Below, piece by piece: positions 36,130 through 44,953 of a stretch of DNA of 64,000 bases. The stretch lies in NCBI RefSeq assembly GCF_000425625.1, contig NZ_AUDU01000017.1, positions 1 to 64,000 on the forward strand, written 5' to 3'. The position numbers and the translations under genes were made by a program. Within the stretch, counting starts at the first letter, position 1. Every line of letters starts with the position of its first letter. Origin of the DNA: Stutzerimonas azotifigens DSM 17556 (GTDB taxonomy: Bacteria; Pseudomonadota; Gammaproteobacteria; Pseudomonadales; Pseudomonadaceae). Under the pieces are notes generated by a model. It saw only the letters and a list, made by a program, of their open reading frames with translations, did no database searches and was not told the DNA's origin.

Positions 36130-37137
36130 ATGTCAGAAATCACCGCACCCCCTGTAACCGCACGCCTCGCGCCGTCCCGACGCTTTTCCGTGGCGCCGAT
36201 GATGGATTGGACCGACCGCCACTGCCGCTTCTTCCTGCGCCAGCTGTCCAGCCACGCCCTGCTCTACACCGAGATGGTCACCACCGGCGCACTGCTGCAC
36301 GGCGATGCCGCGCGCTTCCTGCGCCACGACGAAGCCGAGCATCCGCTCGCCCTGCAGTTGGGCGGCAGCGTGCCGGCCGACCTCGCCGCCTGTGCCCGGC
36401 TGGCCGAGCAGGCCGGCTACGACGAGGTGAACCTGAACGTCGGCTGCCCCAGCGACCGGGTACAGAACAACCTGATCGGCGCCTGCCTGATGGGCCATCC
36501 CGCGCTGGTGGCCGATTGCGTGAAGGCGATGCGCGACGCCGTGGCGATCGAGGTAACGGTCAAGCACCGGATCGGCATCAACGGCCGCGACGGCTATGCC
36601 GAACTGTGCGACTTCGTCGGCCAGGTCGCTGAGGCCGGCTGCCGCAGCTTCACCGTGCACGCGCGCATCGCCATTCTCGAGGGCCTGTCGCCGAAGGAGA
36701 ATCGCGAGATCCCACCCCTGCGCTACGACGTGGTCGCGGCGCTCAAGCGTGATTTCCCGCAGCTGGAAATCGTGCTCAACGGCGGCATCAAGACGCTCGA
36801 CGAATGCCTGGCGCATCTGCAGCAGTTCGACGGCGTGATGCTCGGCCGCGAGGCGTACCACAATCCCTACCTGCTCGCCGAGGTGGACCAGCGCCTGTTC
36901 GGCAGCACGCGGCCACCGATCGGCCGTGCCGAAGCCCTCGCGCGCATGCGTCCGTACATCGAACGTCATCTGGCCGAAGGCGGTTCGATGCATCATGTCA
37001 CGCGCCACGTGCTCGGCCTGGCGCAGGGCTTTCCCGGTGCGCGGCGTTTCCGCCAGCTGCTGTCGGTGGACATCCACAAGACACCCGACCCGCTGGGGCT
37101 GTTCGACCAGGCCGTCGGGCTGCTGGAGGGCCGCTGA
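36130..37137 (+). CDS. dusA: tRNA-dihydrouridine(20/20a) synthase
   Basis: A 335-aa flavoprotein TIM barrel that reduces U20 and U20a in the tRNA D-loop. SVAPMMDWTDRHCRFFLR is the FMN-site start, and NVGCPSDRVQNNLIGACLM holds the active-site Cys106. KHRIGINGRDGY and GGIKTLDE follow, with the C-terminal helical tRNA-binding domain. Tal lies downstream in the same orientation. Confidence 0.96.
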   Translation: MSEITAPPVTARLAPSRRFSVAPMMDWTDRHCRFFLRQLSSHALLYTEMVTTGALLHGDAARFLRHDEAEHPLALQLGGSVPADLAACARLAEQAGYDEVNLNVGCPSDRVQNNLIGACLMGHPALVADCVKAMRDAVAIEVTVKHRIGINGRDGYAELCDFVGQVAEAGCRSFTVHARIAILEGLSPKENREIPPLRYDVVAALKRDFPQLEIVLNGGIKTLDECLAHLQQFDGVMLGREAYHNPYLLAEVDQRLFGSTRPPIGRAEALARMRPYIERHLAEGGSMHHVTRHVLGLAQGFPGARRFRQLLSVDIHKTPDPLGLFDQAVGLLEGR

Positions 37138-37264
37138 CGCGATCCGTCGCACCCTCGGAACGCGCGAGGCGTTATTCGATCCAAGCCGTGTCGCCGGCAC
37201 ACCGATGTACCGACCTGACGCACCGACGACCCGGTCATGCCAACTCAGAGGATAGAGCGCTCCC

Positions 37265-38191
37265 ATGACTTCCAAGCTGGAACAACTCAAGCAGTTCACC
37301 ACCGTCGTCGCCGACAGCGGCGATCTGGACGCCATCGCCCGCCTCAAGCCGGTGGACGCCACCACCAACCCCTCGCTGCTGCTCAAGGCCGCCGCCCTGC
37401 CCCGCTATGACGAGCACCTGGACGCCGCGCTGGCCGGCGGCAAGGGCGACATGGGCATGACCTGCGACCGTTTCGCCGTCGCCGTGGGCCGCGAGGTGCT
37501 CAAGCTCATCCCCGGCCGCGTCTCCACCGAGGTGGACGCCCGCCTGTCATTCGACACCCAGGCCACGCTGGAGCGCGCCGAGCGTCTGATCGGGCTCTAC
37601 GAGCAGGCGGGTATCGGGCGCGACCGCGTGCTGATCAAGATCGCCTCCACCTGGGAAGGCATCCGCGCGGCCGAGCAGCTGGAGAAGGCCGGCATCCAGA
37701 CCAACCTCACCCTGCTGTTCTCCTTCGCCCAGGCGGTGGCCTGCGCCGATGCCGGCGTGTTCCTCATCTCGCCCTTCGTCGGGCGCATCTACGACTGGTA
37801 CAAGAAGAGCGAAGGCCGCGACTACACCGGCGCGGAAGACCCGGGCGTGCAGTCGGTCACGCGCATCTACGACTACTACAAGGCACACGGATACGAGACC
37901 GTGGTGATGGGCGCGAGCTTCCGCAACGTCGGCCAAATCGAGGCGCTCGCCGGCTGCGACCGGCTGACCATCAGCCCCGAACTGCTCGGCCAGCTGGAGA
38001 CCGAACAGGGCGCGCTGGAGCGCCGGCTCGCGCCAGGGCGCGGTTCCGAAGCCCGTATCCGGCTCGACGAGAGCGCCTTTCGCTGGGCGCACAACGAGGA
38101 CGCCATGGCCACCGAGAAGCTGGCCGAAGGCATCCGCCAGTTCGCCCGCGACCAGGAAAAGCTCGAAGCCCTGCTGCGCGCTCGCGGCTGA
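37265..38191 (+). CDS. tal: Transaldolase
   Basis: A 308-aa pentose-phosphate enzyme that moves a dihydroxyacetone unit between sugar phosphates through a Schiff base. [13 protein letters not shown] is the N-terminal signature. Lys125 in [12 protein letters not shown] is the Schiff-base lysine. [13 protein letters not shown] is the C-terminal signature. In P. aeruginosa tal is likewise followed by the rssC-rssB pair (here convergent). Confidence 0.97.
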   Translation: MTSKLEQLKQFTTVVADSGDLDAIARLKPVDATTNPSLLLKAAALPRYDEHLDAALAGGKGDMGMTCDRFAVAVGREVLKLIPGRVSTEVDARLSFDTQATLERAERLIGLYEQAGIGRDRVLIKIASTWEGIRAAEQLEKAGIQTNLTLLFSFAQAVACADAGVFLISPFVGRIYDWYKKSEGRDYTGAEDPGVQSVTRIYDYYKAHGYETVVMGASFRNVGQIEALAGCDRLTISPELLGQLETEQGALERRLAPGRGSEARIRLDESAFRWAHNEDAMATEKLAEGIRQFARDQEKLEALLRARG

Positions 38192-38271
38192 CGCACACGC
38201 ACGCCCTGGCCGGCGCACAGGCGCGGGCCAGGGCTGCTAGGAATCGAACAGGAAAAAGGAAAGCGCCGGGA

Positions 38272-38754
38272 TCAGGTGCGTTCGAGCGCGGAAACCAGGT
38301 CGTGGAAGGCTTCGCGATTGGATTCGTTGAGGCTCATGAGGATCCGGTGCGCCTCGAGCACCTTGGCCTTGACCACTTCCTCGGACTGGTCCTGCGATGG
38401 CAGGTCCGAGAGGCATTCCGGACAGGGCAACGGCTGGTCGACGATATTGAACACCTGGTCGAAGCCCATCGACGACAGCAGCCGGGTGATGTCCGGGTGC
38501 GTCGTGACCACCGTCGGCAGCAGGCCGACCTTCTGTCTGGACAGGATCGAGAGCTTGGCCAGCAGGCCCAGCGTGGTGCTGTCGATGCTGCGCGACTCGG
38601 TCAGATCGATGACGATCGAAGAGAAATTGAGCGCCGAGAAGATTTGCTCGATGGTCGCATCCAGGGCCGAGCAGAGCGTCAGGCGGATTTCGCCGACGAA
38701 TTTGAGGACGAAGGTGCCGTCCAGCTCGGCGAACTGGATTTTTCCAGTACTCAT
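38272..38754 (-). CDS. rssC: STAS-domain anti-sigma factor antagonist
   Basis: A 160-aa protein with a STAS domain (LKFVGEIRLTLCSALDATIEQIF, then VIDLTESRSIDSTTLGLLAKL). The Ser in SIDSTTLG is the usual phosphorylation site, which the neighbouring PP2C phosphatase could dephosphorylate. A C-terminal helical extension contains a CPEC pair. The ATG overlaps the stop of rssB (ATGA), so they are coupled. Likely partner switching that acts on a stress sigma factor. Confidence 0.85.
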   Translation of the reverse strand: MSTGKIQFAELDGTFVLKFVGEIRLTLCSALDATIEQIFSALNFSSIVIDLTESRSIDSTTLGLLAKLSILSRQKVGLLPTVVTTHPDITRLLSSMGFDQVFNIVDQPLPCPECLSDLPSQDQSEEVVKAKVLEAHRILMSLNESNREAFHDLVSALERT

Positions 38755-39935
38755 GCAAGGTTCCTGCTCAACACCAGCAAGGCGATATCATCCGGCATCT
38801 CCGCCAGCTCGGCCAATCCCAGAACCTGCCGCAGCCCATCCAGCGAGCCTGCAGCCTGCTCGACCAGACCCGGCAACGCAGCCTCCTTGTCTTTGAGTGT
38901 GGCGCCGGGCAAAAGGTCCAGAACGCCATCGGAAAGAAGCGTCAGGCTGAAGGACTCGGGCAGCTCCAGCTCGTAGTCCTGGTATTCCGCTTCCTGGAAC
39001 AGCCCCACGGGCAGGCCCCGCCCCTGCAGGTATTCGGCCTTGCCGTCACGGTAAAGCACCGGCAGCGGCAGGTGCCCGCCGATGCAGTAGTGCAGCCGGT
39101 TGTGCTCCTGGTCGATCACGCCGCCGAGCATGGTCACGTGCTTGCCCAGCCGGCAGTTGAGCAGCCCGCGGTTGATGTGGCCCAGCACCTCGGACGGCTT
39201 GAACTCACGCAGCACGCCATGCCGGCGCGACTCGTAGAGCAGGCGCGTGGTCATGAACTTCAGCAGGACGGTGACGAAGGCGGACGAGGCGCCATGCCCC
39301 GAGACGTCGGCGAGGTAGAAGACGATGCGTCGCTCGTCGACCCTGAAGTAGTCGACGAAATCGCCGGACAGGTACAGCGACGGGATGATCTGGTGCGCGA
39401 AATGGAAATCGTCGGTCACCCAGGCCGCCGCCGGCAGCATGTTCATCTGCACCTGGCGGCCGGCGTTCTGGTCTTCCTGCAGCAGGTTGAGGCTCGCCTG
39501 CAGGTCGCGGTTGGCTTCCTCGAGCTGCTCGCGGTAGCGGCGGTTCTCCAGCCGCAGCCGCGACCGGTCCAGCGCGCGGCGCACCGAGTGCTCGAGCATC
39601 GCCAGGTCTTCCAGCGGCTTGATCAGGTAGTCCGCCGCACCCAGCCGCAGCGCCTCGACCGCGTCGTTCATCACGCCGGCGCCGGACACCACGATGACCG
39701 GCAGGTCGGCCTGCCGCTCGCTGACCAGACGGATCAGCTCGAGCCCGTCCATCTGCGGCATGCGCAGGTCGCAGATCACCAGGTCGGGGTGCTCGCGATC
39801 GAACAGCTCGAGACCTTCGGGACCGCTTGCCGCCTGAAGTACGCGGAAGCCACTGTCATCGAGATAGGCGGCCAGACTGGCACGAACCTCATCGTCATCG
39901 TCAATGATCAGCAGCGTGGCGCTTGGGTTGTGCAT
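38751..39935 (-). CDS. rssB: Response regulator with SpoIIE-type phosphatase domain
   Basis: 394 aa. A receiver domain (residues ~8-125) has phosphoacceptor Asp56 in DLVICDLRMP. A coiled-coil linker (RYREQLEEANRDLQASLNLLQEDQ) follows, then a PP2C/SpoIIE phosphatase domain (SGDFVDYFRVDERRIVFYLADVSGHGASSAFVTVLL, LLSDGVLDL, MPDDIALLVL). This is the Pseudomonas RssB architecture, not the E. coli one. The ATG at 39935 is chosen because the receiver domain starts there. Confidence 0.88.
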   Translation of the reverse strand: MHNPSATLLIIDDDDEVRASLAAYLDDSGFRVLQAASGPEGLELFDREHPDLVICDLRMPQMDGLELIRLVSERQADLPVIVVSGAGVMNDAVEALRLGAADYLIKPLEDLAMLEHSVRRALDRSRLRLENRRYREQLEEANRDLQASLNLLQEDQNAGRQVQMNMLPAAAWVTDDFHFAHQIIPSLYLSGDFVDYFRVDERRIVFYLADVSGHGASSAFVTVLLKFMTTRLLYESRRHGVLREFKPSEVLGHINRGLLNCRLGKHVTMLGGVIDQEHNRLHYCIGGHLPLPVLYRDGKAEYLQGRGLPVGLFQEAEYQDYELELPESFSLTLLSDGVLDLLPGATLKDKEAALPGLVEQAAGSLDGLRQVLGLAELAEMPDDIALLVLSRNLA

Positions 39936-40133
39936 GTACCTACCGGGCAGTGCGCCAGGACGATTGAAAAGCCCGCATGCACCCTGGGGCGCGGCGAGTT
40001 CGTTCACGGCGCAGACGGTACTCCCATACGTTCGGCGTTTCAAGCGTGCGCCAGATCACTGCAGAAACCTTTACAGCCGGAATTGGCGAACGCTATAACG
40101 CCCCGAATCGACACCGGGAAGTCAGGAGTGAGC

Positions 40134-40433
40134 ATGAGCCAGCGCGATCGCGACTACGACGAGAAGCGGGATTTCATTCGCATGCGGATGGACGCCGGCG
40201 TGATCCTCCTGCTGGACGAGCAGCGCATCGAGGGCGTCTGCCTGGACCTGTCCAGCACCGGCATGCAGGTCGAAGCGACCTCGAGCCTGCGCATGGGCGA
40301 CCGGGTCCGGGTCCAGATCCCGTCCACGCACCCGTCCCTCAGAGGCCTCGACGCCGACGCCGAGGTGGTTCGCGTCAGCGCACTGGACCAGGGCCGGCAA
40401 CGTCTCGGCCTGGCGATCCTGGAAATGCGCTGA
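40134..40433 (+). CDS. PilZ-domain protein
   Basis: A 99-aa single PilZ domain. The usual c-di-GMP motif RxxxR is seen as RDFIRMR near residues 12-18, and the second motif D-x-S-x-x-G as DLSSTGM at about 38-44. CAGGAG precedes the ATG. It is divergent from rssB. It probably reads c-di-GMP; the output is unknown. Confidence 0.88.
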   Translation: MSQRDRDYDEKRDFIRMRMDAGVILLLDEQRIEGVCLDLSSTGMQVEATSSLRMGDRVRVQIPSTHPSLRGLDADAEVVRVSALDQGRQRLGLAILEMR

Positions 40434-40469
40434 AACATGCGCCCGGGCCGTGAGGTCCGGGCAGCGCGG

Positions 40470-41171
40470 TCAGAAGTCGTCCTCGACCTCGCCATCCTTG
40501 ACGCGGAATTCGCGGTTCTGCAGGTAGGCGTTGCGCACGAAGACATAGCGATCGCCGCTGATCATCTTTTCCGCCGAGAGCAGTTCGGCGCGGGTATCGA
40601 CCACATCCACGCCACGCATCAGGTTGCGCGCCGACACGTCGTCCATGTAGGGGTACGGCTGCAGATAGGCGTCCGGCACGCGGCCGAAGGCGTCGCGCAC
40701 GCTGCTCGGCCCCAGCAGCGGCAGCACCACGTAGGGCCCGCTGCCCAACCCCCAGGCCCCGAGGGTCTGGCCGAAGTCCTCGTCGTTGCGGTAGAGCCCC
40801 ATGTGGGTGGCCACGTCGAAGAAGCCGAGCAGCCCGAAGGTGGTGTTGAAGAGAATGCGGCTGGCGTCGATGCCGGCGTCGCGCATCTTGCCCTGCAGCA
40901 GGTCATTGGTCATCACGACCACGTCGCCCAGGTTGTTGAATACGTTGCCGATGCCGTCCTCGATGAAGGTCGGCGTGACCTTCTGATACCCCTGCGCCAG
41001 CGGCTTGAGGGTGTAGGTGTCGACCGTGTCGTTGAAACGGAAGACCGCCCGGTTGAAGCCCTCCCAGGGATCGTCCTCGGCGGCCTGCAGCGGGACCGGG
41101 CCCAGCATCGCCAGCACCGCCAGCAGCCCCGCCTTCAGCCAACCCTTGTCCTCAGCTCCGATCACTCGCAT
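40470..41171 (-). CDS. mlaA: MlaA/VacJ-family lipid-asymmetry protein
   Basis: A 233-aa protein of the Mla pathway that removes misplaced phospholipid from the outer leaflet of the outer membrane. DDPWEGFNRAVFRFNDTVDTYTLKPLAQGY is the family start, and PLLGPSSVRDAFGR is conserved. The signal segment (LLAVLAMLGPVPLQAAED) has no lipobox cysteine, unlike E. coli MlaA, so membrane anchoring may differ. Convergent with the PilZ gene. Confidence 0.92.
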   Translation of the reverse strand: MRVIGAEDKGWLKAGLLAVLAMLGPVPLQAAEDDPWEGFNRAVFRFNDTVDTYTLKPLAQGYQKVTPTFIEDGIGNVFNNLGDVVVMTNDLLQGKMRDAGIDASRILFNTTFGLLGFFDVATHMGLYRNDEDFGQTLGAWGLGSGPYVVLPLLGPSSVRDAFGRVPDAYLQPYPYMDDVSARNLMRGVDVVDTRAELLSAEKMISGDRYVFVRNAYLQNREFRVKDGEVEDDF

Positions 41172-41418
41172 CGCAGACTCCCTTGTTCGTCATGTGTGGC
41201 GCCTGCCAGCGAGGCGCAGAGTGTGTCCAGTCATCCCGGCAGGCGCCGGAAGAGCGGCAATTCTAATGCAGCGCAGCCCGGCCCGGGTGGCGAAATCCGT
41301 GCCTGGCCGGCAACGTTCGGATACAGCCCGGCCGGCACGGCACCTGCCGCTGGTTTAACCTTGGGGGACCTTCGGTGGCCCGAAGCTGTCCATCATCCTG
41401 ACGATGAGAGGTAGGATC

Positions 41419-41682
41419 ATGCCCGCACCCGAACTCCAGACCCAGCTCGAACAGCTACGCAACCAACTGAGCGAAGGCACGCCGCTGACCGACGAAGAGC
41501 GCGCGTCCCTGCTGGCCATTGCCCGGGACATCGAGGCCCGGCTGGAGCGCGACGGCGCCGAGCCGGACGACTCGCTGGTCGACGGGGTCAACCTGGCGGT
41601 CGAGCGCTTCGAGGTCAGCCATCCCGGCATGGCCATGACCTTGCGCAACATCATGCAGAGCCTGGCCAGCATGGGCATCTAG
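41419..41682 (+). CDS. DUF4404-family protein
   Basis: An 87-aa helical protein (LETQLEQL-type start, then ERASLLAIARDIEARLERD, then LVDGVNLAVERFEVSHPGMAMTLRNIMQSLASMGI). It matches DUF4404. The ATG at 41419 follows AGGTAGG. Function unknown. Confidence 0.82.
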   Translation: MPAPELQTQLEQLRNQLSEGTPLTDEERASLLAIARDIEARLERDGAEPDDSLVDGVNLAVERFEVSHPGMAMTLRNIMQSLASMGI

Positions 41683-41703
41683 GTCACCCGACCGGTTCGC
41701 GTG

Positions 41704-42534
41704 TCACTGCCGGACCAGCCGCAGGTTGGCCGGCCTCAGCGCCTCGGTGCTGCGATACGGATTGATGTCCAGGCCACCGCGCCGCACGTAGCGCGCATAC
41801 ACCGTCAGCCGCTCCGGCTGCAGCAGCCGGTGCAGGTCGAGGAAGATGCGCTCGACGCACTGCTCGTGGAAATCGGCATGCTGGCGGAAGCTCACCACAT
41901 AGGCGAGCAGGCTCTCCGGCTGCAGCGCCGGGCCACGGTAGTCGACCACCAGGCTGCCCCAGTCCGGCTGACCGGTGACCGGGCAGTTGGATTTGAGCAG
42001 GTGGCTGTGCAGGCAGACTTCGGCCGGCTCGCTCGTGGCGATGCGCAGCAGCTCGGCGCGCGGCGCATCGTAATGCTCGATGGCGACATCCAGCGCGTCC
42101 ACGCACAGCCCCGGCAGACGACCGATGCCCTCCCCCGCTACCTCATCGAGGCCGCGCACGCGAGCCGTCACCGGCCGGCCGGCCACCGCGGACAGGTCCC
42201 TGCGCAATACCGCCTCCACCGCCCCAACGCCTTCGAATACGCTCTGGTTCAGCGAGTTGAGATAAAGCTTGAACGACTTGGATTCGATGATATTCGGCGA
42301 GTCGGCCGGGATGCCGAACTCGGCCACCGCCACCACCGGCCTGCCCGACGGCAGCAGCCAGGACAACTCGTAGCAGTTCCACAGGTCCACCCCCTGGTAG
42401 GGCAGCGTCTCGGCGGTCAGCCCGAACTCGGCCCATTTGCCCGCGCGCGGGATCGGAAACAGCAGCTCCGGGCTGTAGGTGGCGACGTAGGCAGTCGATT
42501 TTCCCAGCGGGGATGACTCGGCAGGATGGTGCAT
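41704..42534 (-). CDS. queF: NADPH-dependent preQ0 reductase QueF
   Basis: A 276-aa enzyme of the long two-lobed QueF type that reduces preQ0 to preQ1 for queuosine synthesis. The [14 protein letters not shown] motif binds substrate and the catalytic Cys lies in [28 protein letters not shown] is near the C-terminus. The ATG at 42534 gives the standard N-terminus. Converges on the DUF4404 gene. Confidence 0.95.
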   Translation of the reverse strand: MHHPAESSPLGKSTAYVATYSPELLFPIPRAGKWAEFGLTAETLPYQGVDLWNCYELSWLLPSGRPVVAVAEFGIPADSPNIIESKSFKLYLNSLNQSVFEGVGAVEAVLRRDLSAVAGRPVTARVRGLDEVAGEGIGRLPGLCVDALDVAIEHYDAPRAELLRIATSEPAEVCLHSHLLKSNCPVTGQPDWGSLVVDYRGPALQPESLLAYVVSFRQHADFHEQCVERIFLDLHRLLQPERLTVYARYVRRGGLDINPYRSTEALRPANLRLVRQ

Positions 42535-43065
42535 GGCGCTGTCCAGGGCGGAAAAACGGGGCAGTTTAAAGGAAGGTGCGGCGCGCGCCACCACCGGTTG
42601 GCGGAGATGCCCCCAATGCGCGAACCCCCAGTTGCCGTGGGAAGCCCGACCCCGGGGCGAGCTTCTGGGAATCTGTGCAGGCCGCCCAGTCGCCGCGGGG
42701 GCGCGCCTCCCACAGATTTATGCCGAACGCCGCCCCGGTCGCAGGCAGAGCCTGCTCCTACCTACGGACGAGCACCGAAGCCACGGGCAGCGCGATGCTT
42801 TTCCCTTCTCCCTCCGGGAGAAGGTGGCCCGCAGGGCCGGATGAGGGAGCATCGCCCCGGCCCTCGTTGGTGGGCTGAAGCCCACCCTAGCCAGCAAGCA
42901 GTGACGCCTCACACAGGTGAATCAGCGCCGTGCCGCCTCTGGTCGCAGGCAGAGCCTGCTCCTACGGACGAGCACCGAAGTCACAGGCAGTGCGATGCGT
43001 TCCCTTCTCCCCCGGGAGAAGGTGGCCCGCAGGGCCGGATGAGGGAAAGCCCCCAGCCTCCCGCG
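42535..43065. repeat. Repeat-rich intergenic region with a ~110-bp duplication
   Basis: Two direct copies of a ~110-bp segment (about 42737-42849 and 42941-43048) each hold GCAGGCAGAGCCTGCTCCTA, ACGAGCACCGAAG and a GGGAGAAGGTGGCCCGCAGG dyad. They differ by scattered substitutions and one 4-bp gap. Between them lies a GTGGGCTGAAGCCCAC element (about 42870-42890). A GCGCGCCTCCCAC element precedes the first copy. No CDS is supported. Confidence 0.8.
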
Positions 43066-43845
43066 CTACTGCCGCATCCCGCGGCCGCTCACCAGCAGCC
43101 GGATACAGGCGAAGTAGAGCACCGCCACCGCCACCAGCATGAAGCTGATGGCCACGCCGATGCGGATGTCGGACACCCCGAGGATGCCGTAACGGAAAGC
43201 GTTGACCATGTGCAGGATCGGGTTGGCCAGCGACACGCTCTGCCAGAACGGCGGCAACAGGTTGATCGAGTAGAACACCCCGCCCAGGTAGGTCAGTGGT
43301 GTCAGCACGAAGGTCGGCACGATCGAGATGTCGTCGAAGTTGCGCGCGAACACCGCATTGATGAAGCCGCCCAGCGAAAAGATGGTCGCCGTCAGCAACA
43401 TCACCAGCACGGTCACGCCGAGGTGGTGGATCTGCAGGTCGGTGAAGAACATCGACAGCAGCGTGACGATCAGTGCCACCGCCAGGCCACGGGCGATGCC
43501 GCCGAGCACGAAGCCGCTGAGGATCACGTGGGGCGACACCGGCGAGACCAGCAGCTCCTCGATCGAGCGGTGGAACTTGGTGCCGAAGAAGCTGGAGACC
43601 ACGTTGGCGTAGGCGTTGGTGATCACCGACATCATGATCAGGCCAGGCACGATGTAGGCCATGTAGCTGAAGCCGCCCATGTCGCCGATGCGCGCGCCGA
43701 TCAGCCGGCCGAAGATGACGAAGTACAGCACCATGGTGATAGCCGGCGGCAGCAGGGTCTGCGGCCAGATGCGCATGAAGCGGCGGATCTCGCGATGGAC
43801 GATGGTGGCCAGGGCGACCAGGTTGGGACGCAGCTCCGCGCTCAT
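43066..43845 (-). CDS. ABC-2 type transporter permease
   Basis: A 259-aa membrane protein with six hydrophobic helices in the ABC-2 arrangement: TLLPPAITMVLYFVIFGRLIG, FSYMAYIVPGLIMMSVITNAYANV, and late LTPLTYLGGVFYSINLLPPFWQ and NPILHMVNAFRYGILG. It resembles E. coli YadH. The ATG overlaps the ATPase stop by four bases. It would export an unknown, probably hydrophobic, substrate. Confidence 0.9.
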   Translation of the reverse strand: MSAELRPNLVALATIVHREIRRFMRIWPQTLLPPAITMVLYFVIFGRLIGARIGDMGGFSYMAYIVPGLIMMSVITNAYANVVSSFFGTKFHRSIEELLVSPVSPHVILSGFVLGGIARGLAVALIVTLLSMFFTDLQIHHLGVTVLVMLLTATIFSLGGFINAVFARNFDDISIVPTFVLTPLTYLGGVFYSINLLPPFWQSVSLANPILHMVNAFRYGILGVSDIRIGVAISFMLVAVAVLYFACIRLLVSGRGMRQ

Positions 43846-44774
43846 TTGGCCCCCTTGGGCAGGTTGTTTTCCACCAGCGACACGAACAGCTCCTCCAGCC
43901 GGTTGGTCTTGTTGCGCAGGCTCAGCACCTCGATGCCCTGGGCGGCGAGCAGGCGGAACAGCTCGGTGACGCCCTGGCTCTTCTCCACCTGCACCTCGAG
44001 CGTATGGTGGTCCACCAGCTTCGCCGGGTAGGCGCCGAGCTCCGGCGGGACCAGTTGCGACTCCTTGAGGTCGAGCAGGAAGGTCTCCACGTGCAGTTGC
44101 TTGAGCAACTCGCGCATGCTGGTGTTCTTGACGATCCGCCCCTGGTCGATGATGCCGATGTTGCGGCATAGCTGTTCGGCTTCCTCCAGGTAATGGGTGG
44201 TCAGGATGATGGTGATCCCCTCTTTATTGAGTTCGGTGAGGAAGGACCACATGGATCGCCGCAGTTCGATGTCCACGCCAGCGGTGGGCTCGTCGAGGAT
44301 CAGCAGCCGCGGATGGTGGATCAGCGCGCGGGCGATCATCAGCCGGCGCTTCATGCCGCCCGACAACATCCGCGACGGTACGTCGCGCTTGTCCCACAGC
44401 CCGAGCTGCTTGAGGTACTGCTCGGCGCGCGCCTTGGCGATGCGCGCCGGAATTCCGTAGTAGCCGGCCTGGGTGACGAGGATGTCGAAGGCCTTTTCGA
44501 ACTGGTTGAAGTTGAATTCCTGCGGCACCACGCCCAGGCAGCGCTTGAGCCCGGACGGGTCGCGGTCCAGGTCGTGCCCGAACACCTGCACCGTGCCCCC
44601 GGTCTTGTTGACCAGCGTGGAGAGGATGCCGATGGTGGTGGACTTGCCGGCCCCGTTAGGGCCAAGCAGGGCGAAGAAGTCACCTTCGGCGACGTCCAGG
44701 TCGATGCCCTTAAGGGCCTGAAAGCCATTGCCGTAGGTCTTGGTCAGTTGCCGGATGGACAGGGCAGAACTCAT
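43842..44774 (-). CDS. ABC transporter ATP-binding protein
   Basis: A 310-aa ATPase with Walker A GPNGAGKST (38-46), signature LSGGMKRRL and Walker B LLILDEPTAGVD, as in the YadG/drug-exporter class. A C-terminal ~90-residue extension is typical of this class. It is followed by its permease with an ATGA overlap. Confidence 0.94.
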   Translation of the reverse strand: MSSALSIRQLTKTYGNGFQALKGIDLDVAEGDFFALLGPNGAGKSTTIGILSTLVNKTGGTVQVFGHDLDRDPSGLKRCLGVVPQEFNFNQFEKAFDILVTQAGYYGIPARIAKARAEQYLKQLGLWDKRDVPSRMLSGGMKRRLMIARALIHHPRLLILDEPTAGVDIELRRSMWSFLTELNKEGITIILTTHYLEEAEQLCRNIGIIDQGRIVKNTSMRELLKQLHVETFLLDLKESQLVPPELGAYPAKLVDHHTLEVQVEKSQGVTELFRLLAAQGIEVLSLRNKTNRLEELFVSLVENNLPKGAK

Positions 44775-44953
44775 TCGGATGCGCGCTTGTGTGCCGGAAG
44801 AGACTGCTAGATAGGGGCAGTTGCAACAAATTGCAACCTCGCCCGCCCGCGCCCGCGGCCGAACTCGTGCAGCCTGGGGGCGGTCACTGACAAAGACAGC
44901 AAACGGCTCGGCTTTCAGCCGGGCCTGCCGCTCACCGAGTCTGGGAGGACGCC

